Below, piece after piece: positions 8,510 to 17,577 of a DNA stretch of 64,000 bases (its first letter is position 1; the number at the start of each line of letters is the position of its first letter). Under the pieces are notes generated by a model, which was not told where the DNA came from, did no database searches, and saw nothing but the letters and a program-made list of their open reading frames with translations. Source of the stretch: Bacteroidales bacterium (GTDB taxonomy: Bacteria > Bacteroidota > Bacteroidia > Bacteroidales > WCHB1-69); contig JAFZIP010000007.1 of assembly GCA_017554325.1 (NCBI GenBank), positions 1-64,000 of the forward strand. Direction: 5' to 3'. The position numbers and the translations under genes were made by a program.

Positions 8510-9763
8510 CTATTTCAGTTTTCCTTGATTCTTGATTTCAGCCTTGTTGAAAGATGCAAAATCGAAGGAGATGGTGAAACGCAAGGTGTTGGCCAGCGGG
8601 TTGGTCTGTCCGTTGGTGGCGAACAGATAGGAGACATCTATGTTGAAGATGTTGTACTTGATACCGGCACCGATTGAGAGGAACTGGCGGTTGCCTTTGA
8701 ACTTGCTCTCGTGGAAATAACCGGCTCTTACAAAGAAGAGGTTACGGTAGCTGTACTCTGCACCCAAAGCCCAGATGCACTCTTGCAACTCCTCGCGGAA
8801 TCCGCCCGGGGCGTCGTAGAATGACTGGATCAAACCTTGGGGCACAGATACGTCAGGATTGCGTCCGGATTCAATAATGGGGTTGTTGAACTCGTCATAA
8901 ATCATACGACCCATTGAATCAGTGGCGTAAATGGGGTTGGTTGGCACCAGAAGCTTGTTCATCTCACCGGTGATGGCTAATTTGTTGTAACTGTCGAAAT
9001 CCATTTCATAGCCGATACCCAATTTCAAGTTGGCGGGCAGGAACTCACGACGGTTGGTACCGCTGGAGTAACGCATCTTGCTACCCAAGTTGGAGATGTT
9101 CAAACCGGCGCGCAGGGTGCTGTTTTCCAAACCCTTTGCACGGAAATCCTGTTGGTAGAACAAGGAGATGTCGGCGGCACCTGCCATGCCCGGCTTGGTC
9201 TCCTGACCATCCACAAATTGACCTAATGTCAAGTTGGAATATATAAAACGGGGTGTCATGGCGATGGACAACTCGTCAATCAGCTTACGGCTATAGGTGA
9301 AGTCAATGGAAAACTCGTTAGGGTTGTAATCTACGCCCGTGATACCGTCTTCGGTGAAGATGATAGAACCCAAGTTGAAATAGCGGAGTGAGAAACCGAT
9401 AGCGTCCATATCAGTAGGACGGTAATATCCTGCCAGATAGGCTAAATTAATTCCGTCATCCAAATGAAGGTTGTGCAACCACGGACTATAAGACACACTG
9501 ATGCCGAAGATGTTGTCGTTGAAAACATACTTGGCCGGGTTATAAGCCTGGGAGTTGACGTCAGCTGAGGTGGCGGCACCCATGTCGCCCAATGCTCCCG
9601 CACGGGAGTCCGGGGCTATCTGAAGAAACGGCACTGCCGTGGTGATGGTGTTTAGCCTGTTTCCATATTTATCATAGAGATTTTGTCCGGTAGCCGACTG
9701 GGCATTGACAGATGATGCAAGAATCATGATAAACACGGGAAGAAGGATAAGTGCTTTTTTCAT
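8510..9763 (-). CDS. porV: Type IX secretion outer membrane protein PorV (LptO)
   Basis: A 417-residue outer membrane beta-barrel of the PorV family, with a signal peptide ending near VNAQS. Family signatures include AVPFLQIAPDSRAGALGDMG and a long series of amphipathic strands ending at FTISFDFASFN. PorV carries cargo with C-terminal sorting domains from the translocon to the PorU sortase and is part of the attachment complex. It is 3' of porU with an 86-bp gap and no strong promoter, which is the usual porU-porV arrangement. The IspF-M3 gene follows at once. Confidence 0.93.
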   Translation of the reverse strand: MKKALILLPVFIMILASSVNAQSATGQNLYDKYGNRLNTITTAVPFLQIAPDSRAGALGDMGAATSADVNSQAYNPAKYVFNDNIFGISVSYSPWLHNLHLDDGINLAYLAGYYRPTDMDAIGFSLRYFNLGSIIFTEDGITGVDYNPNEFSIDFTYSRKLIDELSIAMTPRFIYSNLTLGQFVDGQETKPGMAGAADISLFYQQDFRAKGLENSTLRAGLNISNLGSKMRYSSGTNRREFLPANLKLGIGYEMDFDSYNKLAITGEMNKLLVPTNPIYATDSMGRMIYDEFNNPIIESGRNPDVSVPQGLIQSFYDAPGGFREELQECIWALGAEYSYRNLFFVRAGYFHESKFKGNRQFLSIGAGIKYNIFNIDVSYLFATNGQTNPLANTLRFTISFDFASFNKAEIKNQGKLK

Positions 9764-9849
9764 AAGTTTTTAAAGGTTATGTTTTACGATCTGTATAAAA
9801 TCAATTTTTAATAATCGAAAATTGGAAACGATGAATTTGGAATATTATT

Positions 9850-12800
9850 TTACAAGATCACTAATTTTTCGATTTTTTCTGCAATTTCATTGTTTTGATT
9901 GCGGACACGTACCTTATACATATAAACTCCCTTTCCGATTTTGTCGCCATAGTCGTCCAGCCCGTCCCAAGGAATGCCCTGGCTGCGGTTGCCCTCCATG
10001 TATTGGGATGTGCTGATGGTTTTGACCAGCTTTCCGGAAATGGTGTAGATCTGGACCAGGATGTCGAACATGCCGCCGTTCTGGTTCTGCTCGAAGAAGA
10101 ACTCCGTGTGCGTAGTGAACGGGTTGGGGTAGTTGAGCACGTGGCTCAGCTCCAGCTTCTGGTCTGAGAGTACTTCAAACGCTAGCTCACTCTCGGAGGG
10201 ATTGTTGTTGATGTCCCACGCGCGCACCTTGATTTTGTGCATGCCCACCGGCAGATCGGAAAGGCTGTAGCGAACTGTGCCCATGTTGAAACTGTCTTTC
10301 TCCGTTTCGTAATAGTCGTTGAGGTTGATCTGGCCTTCGGTGGCATCGTCCAGGATGGCGACAAGGTCATGGCCGATGCCGTTGCCCGTGGTGTTGATGC
10401 CGTAGTTGTCCTTGATTTTCGCAATCAGCGTGGGATTGGGGTTCACGATACCGCCATCGACAAAATTCTCGTCGTTCATGTACAACTCAATAGTAGGGCC
10501 CTCTTTGTCCTGCACGCCGTTGGTGTCGGTGCCGCCGATGATGAAGTCGGAAAATGCGCCGGTGGCGTCAGAACCCGTGCTGCGGGCATAATAGCTGATC
10601 TTGCCGTTGCCAAAGCTGTAGTCGATATCCTTGGGTACATAGAAAGTGAAAGTGTAATGACCGTTCCTGACGGAACAGTTACCCTTGAACAGCACGCTTT
10701 TCTGTATCTCGAATTCGTAGGGCTCGCAGTTGGGATCGTTGGCCAATGTGGAGGTTTTTACCTTTTTGTCATATACGGATGGAAATACCGAACCGTTGAA
10801 GTTGCTCAGTGTCTGCATGTTCTGGTCAACCACCCGGCCGCTTATGGTTACCTTGGACAGGGCCCGGATGGTGTCGCTGTGCTCTGCCACCGCATGATGG
10901 TTGATGGAGTCCGTGACCAATGAGTAGGTGGGGAATGCGAATGGCATGGAGGGATCGCCTAACATCACGAACATGGCCAGGTCGCTTCTGGAACCGCCAG
11001 CGTCATTCTTGGCCAACATGTTTATCTCTCCGACCGTAGGATATTGGTTGGATTCGTTGTTGAACAGGATGGAGAAGATCTTCTTTCCGAAATTGTAATT
11101 CGGTATCGACCATGCTTCGCGGGAGGCGGACAATACTGCACACGCTCCTCCTTGGTTGTTTTGGAGGGCCAGCTCCGCCGGCGAAAGAGCGGGCCGGTCA
11201 TAGTAGGAGAAGGTGCACGACAAGGAAAGCAAGAGGGGCATGTTGTATTTGTTGCTCCAACGGCTGATGTCGGAGTTCTCCAATACGCGCTCCGCCGCCC
11301 ATCCGTCTTTTCCACTGTGCCCGACGTAGGTCATCATCAGACATCCCCGGTTCATCCGGTTGTTGATGGCTGTGGTTGCGTCGGGATATCGCTGCCCACC
11401 AGCATTGGAAACCTGCTGGAATGCATCCAGGTATATCTTGTCAAAGTTGATGTTGGCGTCGTTGTTGGAGATGATATCATAGAAGCTCTCACAGCTTTGG
11501 ACAAATTCGTCTTGCTCGTCGTCGGCCACAAAAGCCATCATGTTGCGCCAGTCCCCGAAATTGGAAATCTGAGATGCCCCTTCCGCTAACAGATTCTTGC
11601 GCTCGGTATAGATGATGCTCTTGTCCACAGCGGTGGTGGCTTGTGCGACGGTGGAACAGGGGAATCTCCCGATGGCGATGTCAAACAATTTACCTATCGA
11701 GTCTGCTCCCTCGTTGTCGTCCAGCAGACCTAAATTGTCGTCGTTGGAATAGCTAAGCTCCGTAATGTAGTCCGTTGCATAACATTGGTAATTCGGAACG
11801 AAAATCTGAGTTCCCTCGTTTCTTCCCCGGAAATCGTAAGAAGGACGCCCCACCAGAAGCAGGTACTTGGGGTAGGCCTTGTCGGTGCGGTCGTAGATCA
11901 TCTTCACAAAGTCGCGGATGGCCATGGGGTCCAGTGAGCCGCTGGAGAACTCGTTATATACTTGCTCGGTGGTGACCACCTTGACGGAAAGGCCGTTGTT
12001 TTTGGTTCTGAAATCGGCGAGTCTCTGAGCCTGGGCCAGAAAGTCGGGATGGCTGACAATCACCAGATCCACTTGGTTGGTGGCGTGCAGGTTCTGGTTG
12101 GAGACAGCGCCGGATGGGGTTATGGAGAGGTAGGAAGAACCGTCAAATGCGTAGAATTGTCGGATTTTTTCGGTACTTACTTTGAAAGAGGCCGTTCCGT
12201 TGTTTTCGGTCAGCGCGTAGCGTACGGTCTGCCCAGGGTCCGTGACATCCCACACGTAGGTGCTCCCGCTCGCGCCTACAATGTTGAACTGCGTGACGCG
12301 CCCAGCCCCGGCAGTGGCAGGATTGCAGAATCCGAACTGCGCCGAATGCATCTTCAATGTGCAGGGCACCTCAATCTCAATCCAGTTCAGATAGGCGGAA
12401 GATGTGGTCATCGGCTTGTTGAAGGTCAGCGATACGGTCAAGTTGTCGCGGTCGGGCGTGAAACTGAAATCACCCTTGTTCAGCGTGGCCATGCTGGCAC
12501 CGCCGATGGGCGTGATGAAAACCTGTCCCACCTGTGCCCCGTTGACTTCAATGCCCATCTGTGCGTAGCTGTTGGTAACACCGGCTGTGGCCACGGAAAT
12601 TCGCGAGACCGACTGCTTCTGACCTGGCACTTGGAAGGAGTATGCCCGCTGGGTGGTGACATCAAACAGGTCGCCGAACCAGTCTTTGCCGGAACTGCTG
12701 AGATTATAGATATCTACATCGTAAAAGTCGAAGTGCGTGTAGTCGCTGGCGGTCTGGTTGGCCTGCAAAGAGGTGTTGTTCACCGTCTGGACCCGTTTTT

Positions 12801-13677
12801 TCTCTCCAACGCCCGGGGTGCAGGTGATGAAATAATAGGAGGAGTCGGAGTAGATGTTGTTGCGGTGAGTGAAACGCCCGGCGGCGGAATCATAATATAC
12901 TGTATGGGGTGATTCGCCGAAAAAGATAAAGTAGTCGCCGGCGTCAAACGAGTTGTCGCCGCCGTCCACCATCATGACGGGCAATTCCCTGAGATCGTCG
13001 GTGCGGGGCACGGAGTTGCTCTCGGGCAGCATCTTTCCGCCGTTGCCGAACAGCGCAATCTGGCTGGATACAATGGGCGTGCTCATGCCCAGCGCCTTCA
13101 GGTCGTTGTAGGTGACCTTGTAGATGCCAGTCTGGGTCAAGGAAAACTTGTACCATTGCCCGGAAGCCAAGACCGATTGGTTTGTGTATGATTTTGAACT
13201 CTTGGTTGTCAACGGGTTACGTCCTTCAATGCTGACAGTGAGCGCGACCACACGACTGCACTGGCTCGCGCTGGTGCGGACGACGGGCACAAAGGTGAGC
13301 AGCGCGTACGGCTTGCTGCGTTCGTAAGCGGAGGAAACCTCGACGTGCAGCTCAGAAGGCGTGTTCTCGGGCACCAGCAACAGGTCATGCGCACTCATCG
13401 GTTCATACTGCACACCGGTGACCGTGACTGTATATTCGGAGAAAAAATTATCAACAGGAATTTTTTCATAAAAAGTGGGCAGCTTGCCGTTTTCTTCCCG
13501 ATAAATAGCCCCATCAAAATGCAAAAATTCAAGGGTGATGTCTTCTGAAATAGGGTAGGTCCGATTGTCAGTCCATGACAAGTTGATATTTTTTTGAATT
13601 TTTTGAGCCTGTATATCAATGACTTGAAAAAATAATACGCAAAAAATGCAAAGGAGTACCCAAGATTTATTTTTCAT
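9850..13677 (-). CDS. porU: Type IX secretion sortase PorU (C25 gingipain-like)
   Basis: About 1275 residues from ATG 13675-13677, chosen because the signal peptide (KNKSWVLLCIFCVLFFQVID) begins there; an upstream ATG at 13701 would add eight polar residues. The gingipain-type catalytic dyad is present: His787 in TYVGHSGKDGW and Cys821 in LSLSCTFSYYD. The C-terminus is a T9SS sorting domain (LNYPNPFTTHTEFFF, ISGKLVKTI, KGVYMYKVRV, ending EKLVIL), which PorU itself retains. PorU cleaves sorting domains from cargo at the outer surface and links the cargo to lipopolysaccharide. It heads porU-porV. A weak -7-like GATATTTG (13699-13706) lies upstream in the region shared with divergent porP. Confidence 0.94.
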   Translation of the reverse strand: MKNKSWVLLCIFCVLFFQVIDIQAQKIQKNINLSWTDNRTYPISEDITLEFLHFDGAIYREENGKLPTFYEKIPVDNFFSEYTVTVTGVQYEPMSAHDLLLVPENTPSELHVEVSSAYERSKPYALLTFVPVVRTSASQCSRVVALTVSIEGRNPLTTKSSKSYTNQSVLASGQWYKFSLTQTGIYKVTYNDLKALGMSTPIVSSQIALFGNGGKMLPESNSVPRTDDLRELPVMMVDGGDNSFDAGDYFIFFGESPHTVYYDSAAGRFTHRNNIYSDSSYYFITCTPGVGEKKRVQTVNNTSLQANQTASDYTHFDFYDVDIYNLSSSGKDWFGDLFDVTTQRAYSFQVPGQKQSVSRISVATAGVTNSYAQMGIEVNGAQVGQVFITPIGGASMATLNKGDFSFTPDRDNLTVSLTFNKPMTTSSAYLNWIEIEVPCTLKMHSAQFGFCNPATAGAGRVTQFNIVGASGSTYVWDVTDPGQTVRYALTENNGTASFKVSTEKIRQFYAFDGSSYLSITPSGAVSNQNLHATNQVDLVIVSHPDFLAQAQRLADFRTKNNGLSVKVVTTEQVYNEFSSGSLDPMAIRDFVKMIYDRTDKAYPKYLLLVGRPSYDFRGRNEGTQIFVPNYQCYATDYITELSYSNDDNLGLLDDNEGADSIGKLFDIAIGRFPCSTVAQATTAVDKSIIYTERKNLLAEGASQISNFGDWRNMMAFVADDEQDEFVQSCESFYDIISNNDANINFDKIYLDAFQQVSNAGGQRYPDATTAINNRMNRGCLMMTYVGHSGKDGWAAERVLENSDISRWSNKYNMPLLLSLSCTFSYYDRPALSPAELALQNNQGGACAVLSASREAWSIPNYNFGKKIFSILFNNESNQYPTVGEINMLAKNDAGGSRSDLAMFVMLGDPSMPFAFPTYSLVTDSINHHAVAEHSDTIRALSKVTISGRVVDQNMQTLSNFNGSVFPSVYDKKVKTSTLANDPNCEPYEFEIQKSVLFKGNCSVRNGHYTFTFYVPKDIDYSFGNGKISYYARSTGSDATGAFSDFIIGGTDTNGVQDKEGPTIELYMNDENFVDGGIVNPNPTLIAKIKDNYGINTTGNGIGHDLVAILDDATEGQINLNDYYETEKDSFNMGTVRYSLSDLPVGMHKIKVRAWDINNNPSESELAFEVLSDQKLELSHVLNYPNPFTTHTEFFFEQNQNGGMFDILVQIYTISGKLVKTISTSQYMEGNRSQGIPWDGLDDYGDKIGKGVYMYKVRVRNQNNEIAEKIEKLVIL

Positions 13678-13719
13678 TTGACGTTTTTTTAGAAAATGCA
13701 AATATCATACAATTTTGCT

Positions 13720-13733
13720 AACGAAAATTCGTT
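13720..13733. promoter_or_regulatory. Inverted repeat between divergent porU and porP
   Basis: Arms AACGAA (13720-13725) and TTCGTT (13728-13733) sit in the 139-bp divergent intergenic region between porU and porP. The position suits an operator controlling both T9SS transcripts. This is only inference from symmetry and location. Confidence 0.35.
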
Positions 13734-13788
13734 TGGAATATTGCAGTTACAAAAATTGGAAGAAAAAAGAGATAATAAAATAATTTTG

Positions 13789-13796
13789 TATCTTTG
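13789..13796 (+). promoter_or_regulatory. -7 element TATCTTTG for porP
   Basis: TATCTTTG fits TAnnTTTG and lies 20 bases before the porP ATG at 13817. The surrounding sequence is A/T-rich. No clear -33 TTTG box at the expected spacing. Confidence 0.6.
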
Positions 13797-13816
13797 CCCG
13801 CTTAAAAATAAAGACT

Positions 13817-14887
13817 ATGCATAAACGTATTTTTATATTGCTGACAGCGGTGATGGCCTTTGCCTGCATGAGAGTGGACGCACAGGATGCGTTGTTCTCC
13901 CAGTTCTACGCAAATCCGTTATATTTGAATCCGGCGATGGCGGGAACGAATGTCTGCCCCCGTATTTCCCTGAACTGGCGAGACCAGTGGCCGAACCTGG
14001 CGGGTAACTATATGACGACCACCGCGTCTTTCGATGAGCATTTTGACAAAATTTACGGCGGTGTGGGTATCATCCTCATGCACGACCGTGCCGGTGCTGG
14101 AAGCGGTTACCTCAACACCTCCACCATCAGCCCCATGTACTCACTGAAAATCAAAATCGCCAAGAAATTCAATATCCGCATGGCTGTGCAGGTGGATTTT
14201 CAAGACAAGTATCTGAACTGGACAGACCTGACGTTCCCCGACATGATTGACCCGAGATACGGTTTTGTCTATCAAACCAACGAGATTCAACCGGGCAACC
14301 TCCACCGCTGGAGAGCTGGCTTCTCTGCCGGTTTCTTGGGCTACACCCCGCATCTCTATTTCGGCTTCGCCGCCCACCATTTTGTGTCTTTTGCTTTGGA
14401 CGGACAAGCTGATAGTTTCCTTGAAAACAGTTACGCTGAAACCTACGATGTGCTTCCTGTCAAGTGGACCGCTCACATTGGTGCCCATTTCGACCTCAAA
14501 CGCAAGAGCAAAATCGAGACTAACTTCGGCGACATCTCCATGAGCCCTAACTTCGTCTATCAACATCAGAGATATTTCAACTATTTCAACTTCGGTCTCT
14601 ACATGAACTTCTATCCTTTCACCATCGGTGCTTGGTATAGACTGTCTCCTGCCTATACTATCAAGGACGAAGCGAACAACGTCATGGGCAAGATCAACAA
14701 TTCCGACGCTTTCATCCTGATGGCAGGCTTGGAATACAAGTGGATCAAGTTTGGCTACTCTTATGACATCACCCTCGGACCGCTGAAGAGCGAAACCGGC
14801 GGTGCACACGAGCTTTCCCTCCAATTCCTGCTCCCGTGTCCTGAGAAACACAAATCTATCAAGGACCTCAAGTGTCCGTCCTTCTAA
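13817..14887 (+). CDS. porP: PorP/SprF family type IX secretion membrane protein
   Basis: A 356-residue outer membrane beta-barrel with a signal peptide (ILLTAVMAFACMRVDAQ). The N-terminal family signature is clear: DALFSQFYANPLYLNPAMAG, then NWRDQWPNL and YGGVGIILMHDRAGAG. PorP/SprF proteins anchor T9SS and motility components and, in many Bacteroidota, deliver specific adhesins with type B sorting domains. The gene is followed 46 bp later by gldK. That pair is the start of the canonical porPKLMN operon, but here it ends after gldK. The C-terminal part has more cysteine and lysine (LLPCPEKHKSIKDLKCPSF) than is usual for a barrel end. Confidence 0.92.
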   Translation: MHKRIFILLTAVMAFACMRVDAQDALFSQFYANPLYLNPAMAGTNVCPRISLNWRDQWPNLAGNYMTTTASFDEHFDKIYGGVGIILMHDRAGAGSGYLNTSTISPMYSLKIKIAKKFNIRMAVQVDFQDKYLNWTDLTFPDMIDPRYGFVYQTNEIQPGNLHRWRAGFSAGFLGYTPHLYFGFAAHHFVSFALDGQADSFLENSYAETYDVLPVKWTAHIGAHFDLKRKSKIETNFGDISMSPNFVYQHQRYFNYFNFGLYMNFYPFTIGAWYRLSPAYTIKDEANNVMGKINNSDAFILMAGLEYKWIKFGYSYDITLGPLKSETGGAHELSLQFLLPCPEKHKSIKDLKCPSF

Positions 14888-14933
14888 ATCACGAAAATAA
14901 TATTTTAATACCGATTATAAATAACATCCAAAA

Positions 14934-16421
14934 ATGAATAAAGCAACAAAACTTACAGGTCTGTTTTTGACAATGGCTCTTATGGTCATGGTATCCTCTT
15001 GTAAAAAGGAGGCTTCCCCTACCACAGGCTGGAATTACAACGATGCTAAGAACGGCGGCTTTGAAGTGGCTCCGTTTGAAGAGCAGGAAACCGGCCCCGG
15101 CCTCGTGTTCATCGAAGGTGGTACTTTCGTCATGGGTGCCATGGAAGAGGATGTGATGAAAGACTGGAACAATTCTCCGCGCCGCGTCTCCGTGGCTTCT
15201 TTCTACATGGACGAATGCGAGATTTCCAATCTCGACTACCGCGAATACCTCTACTGGCTGGAGCGCGTGTTCATCCCTCAGGATTTGAAAGTGGTCTATG
15301 ATAACGCCATGCCTGATGAGAATGTGTGGCGTGAACGTCTGGGCTACAATGAGCCTGATGTGGACTACTACTTCCGTCACCCGGCTTACAACAAGTACCC
15401 TGTGGTGGGCGTCAGCTGGCTGCAAGCCACTAATTATGCCGCATGGCGTACCGACCGTGTCAATGAGAAGATCCTTGCCGACCGTGGCTATGTGGAGTAT
15501 TCCGAGACCCCGACCGCCGAAGGTTATTTCAACACCGACGCTTACCTGACCTACGAGACTTACGAGGCTGAAGGCGAGAAACGTCTCCGCTATATCTCCT
15601 CTGGCGAATACCGCAACGTGAAAATGGAAGACGGTATCCTCCTGCCCAAGTACAGACTCCCGACCGAAGCTGAATGGGAGTATGCCGCTCTTGGCTTAGT
15701 GGGCAACACCCTCAACGAGCGCGTGCTCGAACGTAAAGTCTATCCTTGGAACGGCCAGCAACTCCGTACCGAAGAGAAGAGATACTATGGTGACCTGATG
15801 ACCAACGTGCGTCGTGGCCGCGGCGACCTTATGGGTGTCGCTACTGCCCTCAACGATGCCGGCTTCAAGACCAAAGAAGTTAAGTCCGACTGGCCGAACG
15901 ACTACGGCTTGTACCAAATGGCTGGTAACGTGGCAGAATGGGTGATGGATGTCTATAGACAAGGCTCTCACGACGATGTGTCTGAGTTCAACCCGTTCCG
16001 TGGTAACTATTTCGAGACCAAGAAACTGCTCGAAGACGGTACTGTGGCCGAGCGTGACAGCGTGGGTAAAATCCCCATGGTTCCCGTGTCCGACTTCAAG
16101 AACGACAGACGTCGCAACTACCGTGCTGCTGACAACAAGAACTACTTGGATGGCGACTGGCAGTCTCTGTACGATATGGATAGCTGGAAAACCGCTACCA
16201 CCAACACCGAGGCAACCGACCAGATGTACCGCAAGTTGGATGACAACTACGCATTCTCCCTGGTTAGCGACCATGCCCGCGTCTATAAGGGCGGTTCCTG
16301 GAGAGACATCCCGTATTGGTCAGCCCCTGGTTCCAGACGTTACCTGGACGAAGACGAGGCAACCGACTATATCGGATTCCGCTGTGCAATGGCTCGCGTG
16401 GGCACTCAGACCAAAAGATAA
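14934..16421 (+). CDS. gldK: GldK/PorK-type lipoprotein with SUMF1 (FGE-like) fold
   Basis: A 495-residue protein with a lipoprotein signal (MVMVSSCKK, lipid-bearing Cys23). The body is a formylglycine-generating-enzyme-like domain: GLVFIEGGTFVMGAM, FYMDECEISNLDYREYL, YRLPTEAEWEYAALG, YGLYQMAGNVAEWVMDV, RVYKGGSWRD and DYIGFRCAMAR. In GldK/PorK this fold is structural, forming with GldN the periplasmic ring of the T9SS; linkage to porP supports this over a sulfatase-modifying role. A strong hairpin terminator follows 24 bp downstream and neither gldL, gldM nor gldN is adjacent. Confidence 0.88.
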   Translation: MNKATKLTGLFLTMALMVMVSSCKKEASPTTGWNYNDAKNGGFEVAPFEEQETGPGLVFIEGGTFVMGAMEEDVMKDWNNSPRRVSVASFYMDECEISNLDYREYLYWLERVFIPQDLKVVYDNAMPDENVWRERLGYNEPDVDYYFRHPAYNKYPVVGVSWLQATNYAAWRTDRVNEKILADRGYVEYSETPTAEGYFNTDAYLTYETYEAEGEKRLRYISSGEYRNVKMEDGILLPKYRLPTEAEWEYAALGLVGNTLNERVLERKVYPWNGQQLRTEEKRYYGDLMTNVRRGRGDLMGVATALNDAGFKTKEVKSDWPNDYGLYQMAGNVAEWVMDVYRQGSHDDVSEFNPFRGNYFETKKLLEDGTVAERDSVGKIPMVPVSDFKNDRRRNYRAADNKNYLDGDWQSLYDMDSWKTATTNTEATDQMYRKLDDNYAFSLVSDHARVYKGGSWRDIPYWSAPGSRRYLDEDEATDYIGFRCAMARVGTQTKR

Positions 16422-16440
16422 GTTTGGTGCTTGATACAAA

Positions 16441-16470
16441 AAAAGGCAACTCATCGAGTTGCCTTTTTTT
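16441..16470 (+). terminator. Rho-independent terminator after gldK
   Basis: Arms GGCAACTC (16445-16452) and GAGTTGCC (16456-16463) with a 3-nt loop, followed by seven T. Preceding A-run makes it potentially bidirectional, also serving the convergent META gene. Confidence 0.9.
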
Positions 16471-16489
16471 ATGCTTTGTCTGTCAGGAT

Positions 16490-16954
16490 TTATTCGGCGT
16501 TTTGCTCAGTTGGCTTCAGCCGGATGCCCGAATCTTCAAACCGCATGATTTCCTGTTTGCCGGAATACAATATTAATATATTGTCAGAAATCTCGTAGCG
16601 GTTCAATTCTTTCTTGATAGCCTTCATCATGGCGCGTTCCACGCGCATCTGCTGGCAGAGTTTCTTGGTGGCACCCTTGTAGGTGAGCTCCAATTTCTGC
16701 TTTTTCTGAAAATAGTCACCGAAGAAGGTGTTGCACCCGAAGTTGCCGGTGAAGGAACCGTCGTCGTTGAAGACGATGTAGGGCTTTTCAACGTATGCAG
16801 TACTGTCCAATGTCTCACCCTCGATGGATATCAGGTTCCACTGCACGAGGCGCAAGGGCGTGTTGTTGCTCTCCGCCATTTTCTTCGAGGAGTGACATTG
16901 GGTGAATACAAGTGTCAAAGAGGCCACTAGCATAATGGTAAATCTACGTTTCAT
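16490..16954 (-). CDS. META-domain lipoprotein-like protein
   Basis: A 154-residue protein with a signal peptide (RRFTIMLVASLTLVFTQC) whose terminal Cys19 or 20 may be lipidated, although the lipobox is poor. The body fits the META/HslJ fold: a WNLISIEG-type first strand, then NDDGSFTGNFGCNTFFGDY, the diagnostic GxxGCN motif. Family members are exported, small and of unknown biochemical role. The start overlaps the end of engB by 11 bp, so it is probably translationally coupled as the third gene after envC-like and engB. Confidence 0.8.
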   Translation of the reverse strand: MKRRFTIMLVASLTLVFTQCHSSKKMAESNNTPLRLVQWNLISIEGETLDSTAYVEKPYIVFNDDGSFTGNFGCNTFFGDYFQKKQKLELTYKGATKKLCQQMRVERAMMKAIKKELNRYEISDNILILYSGKQEIMRFEDSGIRLKPTEQNAE

Positions 16955-17573
16955 TGGGAATGTTTTTATCGGATGAATGATATTGTTCGTTGATTTGTTC
17001 GATGAAAGTCAGAATCTCGTCGCGGCCCTTGCCTGTTTCTGCCGAAGATAGCATCATGTAGGGCATCTCTTCCCACGACTCGGCGAGCTTGTTCTTGAAG
17101 CGTTGCACGTTGCCTTGCACTTTGTTGGCCGATAGTTTGTCGGTTTTGGTGAAGATGATGGCGAAAGGCACCCCGTCTTCACCGAGACTATTGATGAAGT
17201 CCAGGTCGATTTTCTGGGGCTCCAGTCGGGAATCTACCAGTACGAACACGACTTGCAGGTTTTCGCGGAGCAGCAGGTAATCGCGGATCATCTTCGTCCA
17301 TTTTTCGCGCATGGTTTTGGAAATGCTGGCATAGCCATATCCGGGCAGATCCACCAGATACCAGTTCTGGTTGATGAGAAAATGATTGATGGTCTGTGTC
17401 TTGCCGGGCTTGGAGGAAGTCTTGGCCAGCTTGCTGTTGCGTACCAGCATGTTGATGAGCGAGGACTTGCCCACGTTGGAGCGGCCGATGAACGCATATT
17501 CGGGGAGATGAGCTGCCGGACATTTCTTCCAGTCCGTCACGCTCTGCATGAATTGGGCACTTTTGATTGTCAT
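16944..17573 (-). CDS. engB: Ribosome biogenesis GTPase EngB (YihA/YsxC)
   Basis: A 209-residue TRAFAC GTPase. G1 is GRSNVGKSS starting at residue 30, G3 is DLPGYG, G4 is TKTD, and the G5-like SSAETGKG follows. The N-terminal extension and short C-terminal helix match EngB, an essential factor in 50S subunit assembly in the cytosol. It begins 4 bp after the stop of the LytM-domain gene and overlaps the META gene at its end. Confidence 0.95.
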   Translation of the reverse strand: MTIKSAQFMQSVTDWKKCPAAHLPEYAFIGRSNVGKSSLINMLVRNSKLAKTSSKPGKTQTINHFLINQNWYLVDLPGYGYASISKTMREKWTKMIRDYLLLRENLQVVFVLVDSRLEPQKIDLDFINSLGEDGVPFAIIFTKTDKLSANKVQGNVQRFKNKLAESWEEMPYMMLSSAETGKGRDEILTFIEQINEQYHSSDKNIPNET

Positions 17574-17577
17574 GTCG

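Noticed and set aside
13395..13619. Small minus-strand frame near the porU start
   Set aside because: It lies in another frame within porU and has no promoter or family motif.
14934..16421. Sulfatase-modifying formylglycine-generating enzyme
   Set aside because: Fold agrees, but lipoprotein signal, linkage to porP and length fit GldK; no sulfatase is nearby.
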